Of a stretch of 64,000 bases of DNA, positions 38,355 to 50,120 are shown piece by piece. A program made the translations under genes and the position numbers. Origin of the DNA: Serilophus lunatus (Eukaryota; Chordata; Aves; Passeriformes; Eurylaimidae); contig VXBA01005860.1 in NCBI GenBank assembly GCA_013399895.1, positions 224,599 to 288,598 on the forward strand. The letters run 5' to 3'. Below the pieces are notes generated by a model. The model was not told where the DNA came from. It searched no databases and was given only the letters and a program-made list of their open reading frames with translations. The stretch's first letter is position 1. The number at the start of each line of letters is the position of its first letter.

Positions 38355-38432
38355 GAAAAAAAAAACAAAAGACAGACCAAAAAAAAACCCCACCACGACA
38401 AAACAAAACACAAAAGCATAAAAATCTGCCCC
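38355..38432. repeat. A-rich low-complexity region
   Basis: The stretch consists of A runs of up to nine or ten bases broken by C and G, including AAAACAAAACACAAAAG. It may be the decayed poly-A tail of an old insertion, but no element body is recognisable next to it. Confidence 0.6.
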
Positions 38433-39818
38433 CTCCTACTTCTGCAATAAGATATTTTTTTAGTTTTAAAATCATCATCCTGCAACATTTTGAGTTTAAC
38501 CCCAACAATATTTACATGACAGAATTATGCAAACAAGGAAATTTCCATGGGCCAAATTGCACAATTTCAAGAAATGGGAGTTATTAAATAAACATGAGCG
38601 CTGATGCATTAGCATTGAAGGGCTGTGCACTCTCTGTAGCTGTTGGAACAGAGAAAATAAATATACCTTTCTTCTTCCCTGTTCATTGACTTAACACACA
38701 AGCGGGTATATGAATAGTACCTGGCTAAGTGTGTGCAGTGCCAAACCACAGGGGTTGTGCAGAAGGCTGGTGCATGAGATTTACTGTTCGGTCAAAGATG
38801 TAGCACTAAGAGAAGATAGAAGCAGTGCTGCTATATTGTTTAAAGCCATGCAGTGGAAGTCTAAAGTGTTTCCTAGTGTCTTACAGATTTTCCTTTGTAC
38901 TTCCATAGGATTCTGTATGGCCTGTAACAACAGCTAGCCCTGGGATATAGTAAGAGTTTCCAACTCCACCACCGATATTTCTGTGAAAGATGCAACACAG
39001 GCAATGATCTATATTTCAGCTTTCAGCAACATGCTGTACTTAAATCAACTGACTCTATATTCTTACCTAGAAACCTTAAGCTTGCCCACCAGGCTACATC
39101 CTAGGTGTGCTCCCATAAATTAACCACTAAGCTGTATTGTTTTGCTGGTGTTTCCACTGTATAAATTCATATCAGACCCTGTTATGCCTGTAAGGGCAGA
39201 ATACCTTTGTTGTCTTTCAGTACTATAGCTTCCAGTATTACAAGGGTGCTTGGCTGTGGTAGGGATGAGTTTTATAGAAATGAATATAATTAAGTGATTA
39301 AGGTAAGTTAAAACTCAACACCAACCTCTGCCTTTATGTGAGTGAAAACCAAAACCAGTAATGGCCATGAACAGATTGATCTGGGACATGTAAGGTGTAT
39401 GGGTGTCGGAGGAGTGAGATTCTAGAAAAGTCATCCAGCAGGATTAATAGCTCGAGCAGTCTAAGCAGATGACAGAGATGGCACTCTTTTAAAAACAGGA
39501 CTGCTGTAGAGAGGATTCAGTTTGGGGATACTTTCTGAAAGGTGATCCTGTAATGCCCTGGCCTGCTTGACAGGTTTAGGGGAAGGTAGTTGGGTTTATC
39601 CTAGGCAGTATGTGGGAATTAAATTCTCAGGAGGTTCAATAACAAGTTTTACTTGCAAACTTTAGAACATTCAAGTGCTTAACACGTTTTAAAACATCCA
39701 GGCAAAGCAAAGCACTTCTCAAACTTTGAGTCAGCAAGCTTTTACTTATCCAGACACAATAAGGCACTTACTGGAATTTTTTGGTTCAGCTTCCAATATC
39801 TTTTGAGAAGGAAAAGGT

Positions 39819-39866
39819 AGGAGAAGAAAGGGGGAGAGAGAGAGAAAGAAAAGGGAGGGAGAAAGG
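39819..39866 (+). repeat. 48-bp uninterrupted purine (GA-rich) tract
   Basis: Every base from 39819 to 39866 is A or G, with a core of GA repeats, and the purine bias extends upstream to 39805 with one interruption. Such polypurine tracts can adopt triplex structures. It lies about 125 bp from the CpG-rich minisatellite. Confidence 0.85.
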
Positions 39867-39990
39867 TAGATAGTCACCACCCAGTGAAGCACACTGCTTG
39901 GCACATGTGTCACCATCCTTTTATCTGGTTCAGTCTGCTGGGGCCCTGCCCCAGACACGTGCCTGTGTTTTAGTATTCTACAGGGACCAC

Positions 39991-40246
39991 ACATGGTTGG
40001 CTGGCACCGTTTTGGGGCAGGCCACGCGGGCAGGCCGCCATTGGGGGGGCAGGCCACGCGGGCAGGCCGCCATTGGGGGGGCAGGCCGCCATTTGGGGGC
40101 AGGCCACGCGGGCAGGCCGCCATTGGGGGGGCAGGCCGCCATTTGGGGGCAGGCCACGCGGGCAGGCCGCCATTGGGGGGGGCAGGCCACGCGGGCAGGC
40201 CGCCATTTGGGGGCAGGCCATGCAGTTGGCTGCCACCATTTTGGTA
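39991..40246. repeat. CpG-rich minisatellite of long (32-bp) and short (18-bp) units
   Basis: The array holds a long unit L (GGCAGGCCACGCGGG followed by CAGGCCGCCATTGGGGG) and a short unit S (GGCAGGCCGCCATTTGGG). The order is L-L-S-L-S-L-L. Starts of successive L units are 32, 50, 50 and 33 bp apart, so S adds about 18 bp. The array contains 17 CpGs by my count, in a window otherwise poor in CpG. Seven copies of GCCGCCATT (reverse AATGGCGGC) match the core of the YY1 site. Diverged relatives flank both ends: GGTTGGCTGGCACCGTTTTG on the left and AGTTGGCTGCCACCATTTTG on the right. The apparent reading frames through the array on both strands are by-products of a repeat lacking stop codons. Unit number is probably variable between individuals. 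Confidence 0.93.
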
Positions 40247-42791
40247 GGGACTAAGTCAGAGGCTGACTAAGGCTCCAGGGGGTGGAAGGGTGAGTAGTGG
40301 CCATCCCACCTACACAAAGCTCGTCCTCTTTCCCTTCTTTGCCCCCACTTCCCGCTTGGTAGTTCTGAGCCAGTCAGCCTTTGGTCTCCTCTACTAAACC
40401 ACTGCCTCGTGGCCTTAAAGATCTTTGTGCTGCTCACTCAAATTTTGAGTTCTTGGCAAAGTTTTCCAAGTCCAGATTTATGAGGGTGCCTGAGATGTGT
40501 GCAAAAGTTGAGGTTTATTGACTTTTCTGTGGTTATCACACGCTACAAAACCCCTTGTCCCATGCAGGCTGAAGGTGTGTATATTTGTGGAAGGGATTAG
40601 AGTTGAGGCTGCGATGATGAGAGTCGATGTGTGCAAAAGGATTATATGAGATGTTTGGGAATTATAGGGTATGTGTTTTCTGTGAAGCCAAGAGCAGGGG
40701 GGTAGGCAAGAGACCCTCAGTCTCCTTTGTGAAAAATCCAAGGATCCAGACATAAGCTACACCTGCATTGGGACAGTGAACTGGCATATTTGACATCATG
40801 GGACTTGGAAATGTGTGCAAAGCACATTATTCCAGCAGAAGTAGTTGATTTTTCTGAAGGCTTAGTCAATGAATATAAATGAATCAATATACTCTTACAT
40901 TTTATTGGGTGATAATCAACTGGTGAGACTCATCAGCAGAATGACAGATGCGGTTTCTTTATGTGACCATCAGATGGAGAGTTTATGTGTCATTCTTCAC
41001 TTACATGAGTCTGCCCAAGACTTGCATTACTGGTAAAAACTGTGCCATTTGCTATATTTAATGATCTACAGGTTATCAAGCCTTCTGCAATCCTTTACTG
41101 GCTGTGACACTTTATTGCGTGATGCTCCTTACTTTCCCTACCTAGAAGAAGGTCCTTTGCAAGGATAAGCATGTTAATTCTTAAAAAATATGTCCAAATC
41201 TGCTGATGAAAGGTGCTTTTTCCACTATTCCAGAGTATTAGCAATAATTCTGTCTCAAGAGGATGGAAGAATAGGGAATGTAGGTCAAAAGGCATTGACA
41301 CATAGAAGTTTATCTAACAAGCCTGCCTTTAGAGTAGAAGAGCTGCGAACATTTGAGGGGGTAACTGCAGCAACGTGCCTTTGCACTGAGCAATGCTGAG
41401 AGGAGCTGGAGCCCCATAATACCTTATCTCACCACATCTGTGTTTCCAAAGTCTGCTCTAGATGGATGGCAAGTCTGCATACAAAAATAAGTCGGAAGAG
41501 CACAGAGAGTGAACAAAACATGACCCTGGGAGATGTTTACTCAGTTGTGATTATCAGGACTTTGACTGAGGCTACCCTGTTTTTGACACCTTAATTGTGC
41601 TCTGTGATCCATCCCCAAAATGGCCACAAGAGTCTGTGAACACTGACAAAGACGATGGCTGCATTTTGGAAAATGCTCCGGTGCTATTACTGTAAGCAAG
41701 ACTAGTTGGCTTGTTTTTTCACTTGTTTTCTAGTGATGAAAACACATGCTGAGAACTTCAGCAACAGTACCTCTAACATAGTTTCTTCTGTGGGATTTTA
41801 TTGCATGTATCTCTTCATGCATGTAAAAACAAATGCAGAGTTTGTATTTTCCACAGTGTTTCTGTAGTATGGAAGGCAATGTAATTCATTCTAAGAGGCA
41901 CTGACTTGACTGTGTTTGGTGTAAAGGGGATTTCAGTCTTCTTGATGTCATTTCAGAAGCACAGCAGTCAAACAGATCTGCAGCAGTGCAGAACTTGTGT
42001 AAAAGGACAAGAGAATTAAGCTTCAGTATTTGAGACCAGTGGTGATATTTATCTTTGTCTTATTTTAAAGGCCTTGGCACGCGTCACACTTATGTAACAA
42101 AAGGGAAGTACTTCACGTTATTGGTAGTTTACTGACTGGGGTGGTTTCTGTCAATCATAGACTTCCAACTATTTACTTTCCAGGGAAACATAAAGATAAC
42201 TACTTGTTACAGGTTTAATTTCCGATTAATTTTGTTTTCATCCTCGCACACAGCTTCGTGGGGACAGGGTAAAGAAGCGAAGCCCAGTGACTCACTAAAA
42301 CCAGGTTTGGCTGCCTGCCTGCCTGAAGCAGTGTCTCTTCAGGGGAGGAGGGAAGGCCTTGATTGTTCTGGCTTGATACCTTGATAACCCTCTGAATTCC
42401 CAGCTAGTAGCTTTCCCTCACACCTCAAGTGGCCACTCAGGGGGATGGGGTTCTGCTGCCAGCACTGGGGCTTTATTGTGTGTGGGACTGGAGGCTTGCA
42501 TCAGGCTAAGCAAGGACAGAGGAGAGAGGAAAGTCCCTTTAAAGTGAAATCTCACAGTGTCTAAGTAGTATTTAAGATGCGAGTCAGAGACTTTGGACAT
42601 CTCTCACTTGGGGAACACTTGCTATGAGGAGGTCCAGCTACTGCCTGCTGCCCCGTGTTCCTGCTCCCTTGTGCCAGTGCCAAATAATAATTTAGAGGGA
42701 GGGGTTTCTACTCCAGTAGGTCCCACTCTCTGGAATACATTGTCTTAACCCAAGACACTACTAAACATATAAATGTAAAGAGATGGCTATT

Positions 42792-42823
42792 AAAGGACAG
42801 TAGTTCAAAAGGACAGTAGTTCA
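42792..42823. repeat. Perfect 16-bp tandem duplication
   Basis: AAAGGACAGTAGTTCA occurs twice, back to back, without a mismatch. The identity implies a recent duplication; no function is evident. Confidence 0.85.
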
Positions 42824-44714
42824 CTTTGAAAAATAATGTTCCTTGGAAGTGCCACAGAGGTGTCTCCCAACTGTAGAGGACTGAGTTAGGAAAGACATGG
42901 AATTGTTGCTTAGTTGAGAGCTGTGTGATTGTTTTCAGAGAGGCTCAACAGAACTAGTACAGTAATGCATTTCCCGCTTAAGTAAGCCATTTTCAGTGGA
43001 AGATATTAACTTCTCATAGTCCAGGTATATTCAAGAGCTTCAGAAAACAAAGGAACCGTGTTGCTGGGGTAGGTTCTGAGCCAGTATTTCCAGTAAGTCC
43101 TTTCACGTGAGGCTGTCTAGTTCTTAAAGGAAATTAGGAAGTTCAGTCTGAGTCTATTACTCCTGTGTCTGTGGTTCTGGACCAGGTGCTGCTTTATCAC
43201 ATTCTGCACTTGTGAGAGGAACAAGGTACTGAAACAGAAATCTTCTCTGCAGAGGTAATAAAGAAGAGATATGAGGGCAACTTAGGCTGCACTGGAGGAA
43301 TTGTTCCAGAGAGGTGATCCATGTCCTGTGACTGTAAGGCTCTTGTGTAGCCACAGGCAGGGACATTGGATAACTTGGGCTATGTAAGGTCTAGCTGCTG
43401 TACATAAAGCTGCTTCAACAACTTTCTCCTCTCTCCTCCCATACCCTCAAACACACCAGAATTCAAAATGTTTCAAAGATGGAGGTCATTATGCCTTAGA
43501 CATCATATCTGTTGTGGTTTGGGGGTTTTTTTACCTTTTTTATTCTGTCCTTCTTATAGGCTTTCTTTGCACAGCACCCCAACATCTTCACTTCTCCAGA
43601 ACCCACAAAGTGTGAAAACCATGTAGCATACATGATGCACCCATGAAACATCAATTTTTATTTCAGTCATAGATCAGTCTAAGGAGAAAAGTAGGGAAAA
43701 AGGGCCAGTGAGAAGGGAGAACAAGCTGGCTCAGGGGAACACTAATAGATTTGGCTTGAGTCCAAATCATGCTAGCATTGATTATAAATAAACACTTGGT
43801 GGTGATTCATTGTCTTCTGTTAAATTAATGGATGGTATCTTGCCTGTCCTCAGTAAAGAACGGTCCATGCACATCCATCCCACGTCATTAAACCAGCTGT
43901 AGGTGTATTTGTAAGCTCAGGGCTAATCTGCCAGGCCTGGAGGAATCAGAGAACAAAAGAGGTTTTCAAAGCTCAGGATAGCTTCTCAGTGCCAGGGTTA
44001 TCCCATGGCTGAGGCAAAGTCATTTAAGCTAGCCCTTGTCTAGTCTGTGTGGTGGTGACTTTGTTCATGTCTGGTGATTTATGCTTTCCCAAGCACCGAC
44101 TTCTTTCCTGATACAGAAGTGTTATGGAAAGAGATAGAGAAAACTCAACTGGATAGTACAGCTTGAGAGGGGGGAGGGAAGCCAAGAAAAATCCACTTGT
44201 CAGCTGAACAAATTAAAAAATTAGAAAACTCAGCTTTTTGTCAGTCACTTCACCCCACGGCATTTCCTTCACAGTTAGGACTTTAATCATGAGTAAAACA
44301 ATAATGGCAAAACATGTACAAGGATTCCAACCATCAACTATCATAATTCTCTTCAACACAGCAAGACACTCTTCAGCAAATAACCATTAAGAGATTAAGT
44401 CTCTTTTATGAATAAATTGTTTGGTATGCTGAAGACAATTTGTTGGACATATTTTCACAGGCTTAAGGAGTCAAAGACCTTGACAAAATGTTAATTGTCT
44501 ATACCTGGCACAGAGGCAACATTAAAGCTTTGGTCTTATTCCATGCCATTGACAAAAGTAACATTCACTGGAGATTATTTGCTAATGTGGTCCTTCTTTT
44601 GGCTGCTAATAAATGTGAGTGTGTATTGTGATGATACCTTTCTACCAAGATCCTCAAATACCATTTTTGCTCAGGGTCTTTCAAAACTTTTACAGTCCCC
44701 TAGAGGAATGTGGT

Positions 44715-44770
44715 ATTGATGTTATTACCACTTTCCATTTTGGAGAAGGGAAAATTGGAGGCTCCAGTTT
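44715..44770 (-). mobile_element. MIR-like SINE fossil (degenerate, minus orientation)
   Basis: On the plus strand the order GTTATTACCACTTTCCATTT, GGAGAAGGGAAAATTGGAGGC resembles the reverse complement of the MIR core ('attatccccattttacagatgaggaaactgaggc' type). It is only a short match with several substitutions. Ancient origin and intronic location fit, but the resemblance is at the limit of what the eye can support. Confidence 0.45.
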
Positions 44771-47700
44771 CACCAAATACAGTAAATAGGGTAATGTAGT
44801 GCCACTGCTGAAAAATGCCAGTCCTGCCCTTCTGTTGTCCTAGCTGTTATTCTCACCTGCCTGCTGGCAAAATTTCTTTTACTGCTGTTCAAATAATCAG
44901 ACTGAGAAATTCCTCTGGGTTAAAACTAATTTTGGGAGAAAATAGTTGGGTTTTGGTTCATTTACTTTGGTCATTTCCTTGATCAGGTTGTTTGTACAGC
45001 TACTTGAACACTAACAAGTTTCAGGGAGCTGTATGAAAACTGGGACATGAGATGGGAAAAGGCAGGACTTACTTATTGTGGCAGTGCCACTTTAAACCAA
45101 CCTAAAGTGCTTGTAAAACTGTGGCCTGAGGTACAAGTAAATAGCCTTTTGAATTGCTTGCTCACATCACTCTTGTGAGCTTCCCCAAGTCAGCTTTATT
45201 CTAGTAAGCCAGGGTCCCAGTCACACTGAGTCTTTTACTGCTGCATTTGAATTGTAGCCAGCCTGGCATAGCCCACATCAGCTGCACATGGAGTGGTGAG
45301 TGCAGAGCAGAGAGGGCATCAAGATGCAGAATCCAGCAATCCTCAGCTGTGTTCTCCAAAGCAGTGAAAAAACATACTCCCCACAGCCTGATAATAGTAT
45401 TTAATTGGTTATAGTGTTTTTCTCTTTCTTTTATAACAGCTCATTTACAGGCATGAAGCTTCTAGTCCTCAAATGTAAGATCAGTCAGGGGAAAAAAAGT
45501 GCAAGGAAGGAATTCTTCGTGAAGCTTATTTCCTGCCAAGGCACAGTTTTCAGCTTTAGAAGGATGTATGGTGCAGAGAGAAGTTCTGTAAACACGTTCA
45601 CGTGTGCCAAAGCTCCTTCAGCTTTTGCCTTAACCTAAATCTCCCAGAACACACTGACTGTGGTTCATTGTCCTCTCATAAGAACTCGGAATTAAATTAA
45701 AAATTCCATATACACATAAAGAACAAGTGGTGCTGTATCACATCTCTTGAGAAAACCCTGAGTCTTCATTATTTCCTCTCTCTGCTTTCTGAAATACTTT
45801 TAATCTGAAAATTGTGGAAGCTGAGATCATCCCAGGGAAAGGTAGAATAAACATCACTGACAAGGTCCCTTGAAAAGGTGTCTCAATCACTTGGTGACCT
45901 ACTGCTGTGCAGCTTCAAAAGCCTTCCAACTCATCTCTGCAGCTGAAAAGGAATGACTCAGAAGAATGAGACTTCACTTTCTTAGAAGCCTGATGGACAC
46001 CAAAAGTAGTCAAGTGTTAATAAATTGTACGTCAGTGATTTGCTTTACAAGGCAACAGGAGGCTTCTCCTAAGCCCACCTAGGACTGTTGGAAGGCCACT
46101 GCATTGATCTTAGGTATTGCTGTGGGTGGGATGGTGTAGGGAATAAGAGAAGGGCAAGGAGGTCTGATGGTTCCAGGCATCTGCAGGCACCTGCTATTCA
46201 TCCGGGGTTTACAGCTAGTGAAGGCTCCCGTTTGTCACTGTCTGGAGGACAGGTCAGCTGTTTCATGTCTGTCTGTCTGTCCCCTCCTACTCCTTTGCTC
46301 TGAAACACATCCAAGTCCTTAGCAAATTGCTGTTAAAATCAGAGAAGAAAAAGCTGTACTGTTTTCCTCCTGCCAGGCCTGCTTCATGGTGGTTTTCTTA
46401 GGAGGACACATTTTGGTGGTTTTATTGTGCCCCCCCACTCAGAGAGCTGCTTGCAACACAGCTCTAAGAACACTTAATTATGTCTCAGTTTTTGTTTTGT
46501 CTTTCAATTCAGAGGCTGCTCTTAGAACTACTTATGACTGTTAGTAGTAAGCTTTGCCATCAGAACTTCGTTCTAAGCACCAGGAGGTGTGTTTTTCTGA
46601 AACAGGAGTGAGGTCACCATACCAATAACTCTTCTTGCTTATTGATTGTCTGATACACGCCTTTATCGACAGCTGATAAATAAGTGAGAAGGCTTTTTGT
46701 TGTGATGTAGATTACAGCAGGTCTCAGAGTCAGCACATTTTTGTGTGTGAGGAGGAGTGAAGAGGTCATCAGTATGTGCACCTGATAGATCCATGTTCTC
46801 AGTTTACACCTGGATGTGCTGATGGAATTAATTAGGTCCTTTAGTGTGTGTTTGTGTTTACATCTGCTTCATCAACTGCTGGGGATGTGCAGAAATTTGT
46901 TGCTGCCTACCATGGATTGTAAAGGATAGATCTTGATCAAATAGCCAGTCATCATCCTGGCATGTGGTGTATTTCTTCTTTGCTATGTACTGTGTCTACT
47001 TCAGAAATTACAGACATCCTTGTGCTACTTTGCGCTAGATTTCTCTTTCTTTCTCTGCATTTACTTTCAGATGTGTGTGTTTAAGCGTTGTATTTAAATT
47101 TCAGTGCTTTTATGTCTCACTGTCTAAGAATGGGAGAGGGAGATAGGGAGCTGCCAATGAGGAAATAGTGTCTGAAAGCTAGAAGAATGGAAACAGTGAG
47201 AAGCCAGACACATTTTTAGAGAGGTGTAATGGGGAAAACAAAATCCTGAGACAAATCTAAATGTCTCTAAAAGCTTTGGACCCCCGAGTGGAAACTAGTC
47301 CCAGGTATTGTCATATGTACAAACAACCCGTGTATCAAATTGCAAGTTCTCTGTGGATTGTACAGTGCCCACAGCAGATTTTTCAAAATGTGTAAGGGTA
47401 ATGACTTTTACTGGACAGGGTGTAACATTGGCACTTTCAACATAACAAATTGTCTGGTCCAGAGAGCAGAATATTCCAGGAAATGGTGCAATTGTATACT
47501 CAAAATATAATAAACAGCTCACTAAAGCTTCCATGGCATAATTAAATGTTTAGGAGAAAAAGTAAGCACTAAACTCACTATCGTTGTCCAACTGGCAGTC
47601 ATGAGTGTCATGGTCTAATCTATATTGTAGAACAGTTCTCAGTCACACTGCCTTCTTGGAAATGGGAAACATCTGTAATACCTCCTGTTTTAACTGTGAC

Positions 47701-48137
47701 ACTTTTCCTGACTGCTTTGAATGGCTGAGTATTTGAAGAGCAAGCTCCAGCCATCGCCCCTCATGTGGGAGGGTAGCTGAAGTTTGAGAGCTTGCTTGAT
47801 GACTCTGAAGAGGTTTTGTCTTGCAGCAAGGTTATCTCTAAAGTCTCTTCATTGCCTTGAGGTCTTTTTCTCTTTCTCCTTGCAAAGAACTCCTCTAAAG
47901 CAAAACGCCTCTTAAAAAAGCCCAAAAAACAACAAAAAATGTTGACTCATTCTTTATTCTTAGTGTTCTGTTTTCCTGTAAGACTAAAGGAAAAGTTTTA
48001 GTTCTGAACCTGCAAATTTGAACTCTAGTGATATTCACTGGCCTGATCTAATGTTTGGTATTAGGATGTAACATTTCTGTTGGTGGCATAGAAACATGGC
48101 ATTTTTTCTGCCTTAGTCTTCTGGATATGCCAACAGC

Positions 48138-48690
48138 ATCATGGAATGCATTAGCCACAGCCTTGCCAGCAGATCCAGGGGATCCTTCCCTTCTGCTCAG
48201 CCCTGTGAGTGTGTTTCTGCAGTGCTTTGTCCATTCCTGGTCTTCCCAGTCTGAGTGAGAGATGGACATACTGGAGGAAGTCCAGTGAAGGGCTGTGAAG
48301 TTTATTAAGGGACTGAAGCATCTTAACAATGAAAGGAGAGGCTGAGAAAGCTGCAGCTGTTTAGCCTCAAAAAGAGAATGCTCGGAGGTGTTTTGTCAGT
48401 ATGTATAAATATTTGATGGAAAAGAATAAAGAAAACAGAGTCAGTGGGCACAAACTGAAATACAAAAGATTCCATTTACACATAAGAAAAGCTTCTTTAC
48501 TGGGGGCATCGTCAAATACTGCAACAGGCTACCCAGAAAGGCTCTGGAGTCTGATTTTGGAGATACTCAAAGCCCAACTGGATGTGATCCTGAGCCACCT
48601 GCTCTGGTTGACCCTGTTCTGATCAGTGTTTGGAGTCAGGAGGGATCTCTCAAGGTGCCTTCCAGCCTCACCTGTTCTGTGATTCTGTGC
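48138..48690 (+). mobile_element. CR1 LINE 3' fragment, plus orientation
   Basis: The segment reads along a CR1 3' region. GCATTAGCC...GCCAGCAGATCCAGGG at its start is followed by GACATACTGGAGGAAGTCCA, GAGGCTGAGAAAGCTGCAGC, AAGCTTCTTTACTG, CAACAGGCTACCCAGAAAGG and a terminus ending TTCTGTGATTCTGTG. These are the successive landmarks of CR1 3' ends. The reading frame is destroyed. Because CR1 inserts 3' end first, the missing 5' part is normal truncation. It faces another CR1 fragment at 49046. Confidence 0.88.
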
Positions 48691-49045
48691 TATGTGCTGG
48701 CTGATGAGCCTCAGGAGAAGTCTATAGGAAGGAACCTCAGGCTACTGTTGACTGTTATCCTTAGTCTGCTGCCAGGATAAAACAAACCTGGCAAAAGGAG
48801 CTGATCCAGGGAGAAGAGGACTGAATGGGGCTGTAGTTGTTAACAGAGTTTCAGAGCAGTTCAGAATTACAAGCATTCATTAAATTACTTGGAAACTTCA
48901 TTTACGGGATATCATCTCTTCCCTTTCACTGAAGTTCATGCAAAAATTCTGTCTTTTAGATGGGATAGTAAGCTCTAAGTCTCTCTTAAGCAGTGTCAAA
49001 TTAGGACTTAAAGGATAGAGAGTTGCATTTACAGAGAGATTTAGG

Positions 49046-49270
49046 ATCACAGAATAATTCGTGCTCGAAGGGACCACAGGAGTTCTCTACTCCAGCCTCC
49101 TGCTAAAAGCAGGGTCAGCTGTGAGGCCAGACAACATCCCTCAGTGCTTAAGTTGGGTCTTTTAAGCCTCCAAAGATGGAGATTGCACAACATCTCTTGG
49201 CAACCTGTCTCAGTGCTTGACTGTCCTTATGGTGGATAAGATTTTCCAATATGAATCTTCTGCTTTTCAA
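49046..49270 (-). mobile_element. CR1 LINE 3' fragment, minus orientation
   Basis: It begins on the plus strand with ATCACAGAATAATTC, the reverse of a CR1 terminus. CTCCAGCCTCCTGCTAAAAG, GGTCAGCTGTGAGGCCAGAC, CCTCCAAAGATGGAGATTGC and GGCAACCTGTCTCAGTGCTT follow, all landmarks of the CR1 3' region read backwards. The similarity fades near 49270. It lies 355 bp from the end of the oppositely oriented fragment at 48138-48690. Confidence 0.85.
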
Positions 49271-50061
49271 TGTTTTTTAAGTGAATGAAGGTAACAAATA
49301 GATGCTTTTGGGGTTTTTCAGGGGTGTCTATGCAATCTAGATCTCTTACTCCCTTGAGCACTTCTAGAAGTCCCCCCATAGTCCTTATTTTTATTTTGAA
49401 GCGTGGAAGGGCATCTGAAAATTTTACCCAATGTCTCCTGGGCTCCATGACTTTAGGAATTTGGGAGGTTGAAACTGAAATCTCTTCCCTTTCCAAAATA
49501 TTAACTTTCTTGTGTTTATGAGCAGTGATTTAGGATTTGAAGTCTTTGATTTAGAGGAGGGTGTGTGGTGAAATATAACTGAAGTATTTCTTTTTATGCA
49601 TTTCCTTCTGCTAACTTCATTGATATTGATGTGGTAAGATCACAACTGGAACCATAATTACATGAAATCTAAAAACAGAAGAAAGATCCAGAATTCCTTT
49701 CATACCTCCTAGCACATTTCCAGGAAAATGCATCAGTCAATTGTTTTAAAAAGGCAAAGGAAACTTCTGTGTGAAATCTTAAAAAAACCATTGCATCTGT
49801 GTATATCAAACAGGCTTTATTTCTGAATAACAGTTAAGGTAGAAAACCTCACAAGTCAGCTCCACTAATATATTTTCTCCAGTAGCATATATTTTCATTT
49901 GTGACAGAGGCTAATTTGGTTACTCTTAACAAGAACTGCCTTTTTTTCTTTTGTGACAGTGTTTGCTTTTGCTCTGTCCGTTTTGTGTTGTTCCTAATAA
50001 AAGCTATTTGCCAAAACAAATGTATGTGAGTGATAAAAGCCAAGAGGAGTGTCTGTTGGAC

Positions 50062-50120
50062 CACAGGAAATTTCCTGTGCAGGAAGAGATCTTAGAACTT
50101 CCTGTGGAGGGGAGCATTGT
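50062..50120 (+). repeat. Candidate unknown repeat family, copy A, with 18-bp palindrome
   Basis: It opens with a perfect 18-bp palindrome (CACAGGAAA joined to TTTCCTGTG, 50062-50079) and continues with GGAAGAG...AACTTCCTGTGGAGGGGAGC. The copy at 51542 shares the 16-mer CAGGAAATTTCCTGTG and the following CTTCCTGT and GGAGC blocks. The family is not recognised. Confidence 0.4.

Larger units (their letters stand above)
27881..39804 (+). other. Intron 2 stretch; mostly featureless
   Basis: No exon is recognised. Seen here are a T-rich run at 28733-28759, a short TATG/TA-rich run at 33894-33919, two candidate copies of the GGAAATTTCC family (32427-32520 and 37529-37558) and an isolated copy of the palindrome at 38537-38546. 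An A-rich low-complexity stretch runs from 38355 to 38432. The segment at 27897-28030 contains a repeated ATTAAT cluster and could be a conserved homeodomain-type element, which is untested. Confidence 0.5.
40247..48137 (+). other. Intron 2 stretch; MIR-like fossil, no gene seen
   Basis: Nothing coding is recognised. There is a perfect 16-bp tandem duplication at 42792-42823, a MIR-like fossil near 44.7 kb and short TGCC and TCTG runs (42311-42325, 46267-46278). The piece 44215-44460 is AT-rich and of uniform complexity; conservation there is possible but untested. Confidence 0.5.

Noticed and set aside
39746..40270. Several overlapping open frames on both strands encoding repeats such as MAACPRGLPP and RPRGQAAIGG
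   Set aside because: They are the minisatellite read in different frames. The unit lengths (32, 18) are not multiples of three and the unit has no stop codons, so all frames stay open.
39590..40545. Solo retroviral LTR around the minisatellite and purine tract (minus-strand AATAAA at 40512-40520)
   Set aside because: No paired TG...CA ends, target-site duplication or primer-binding site could be identified, so the call is unsupported.
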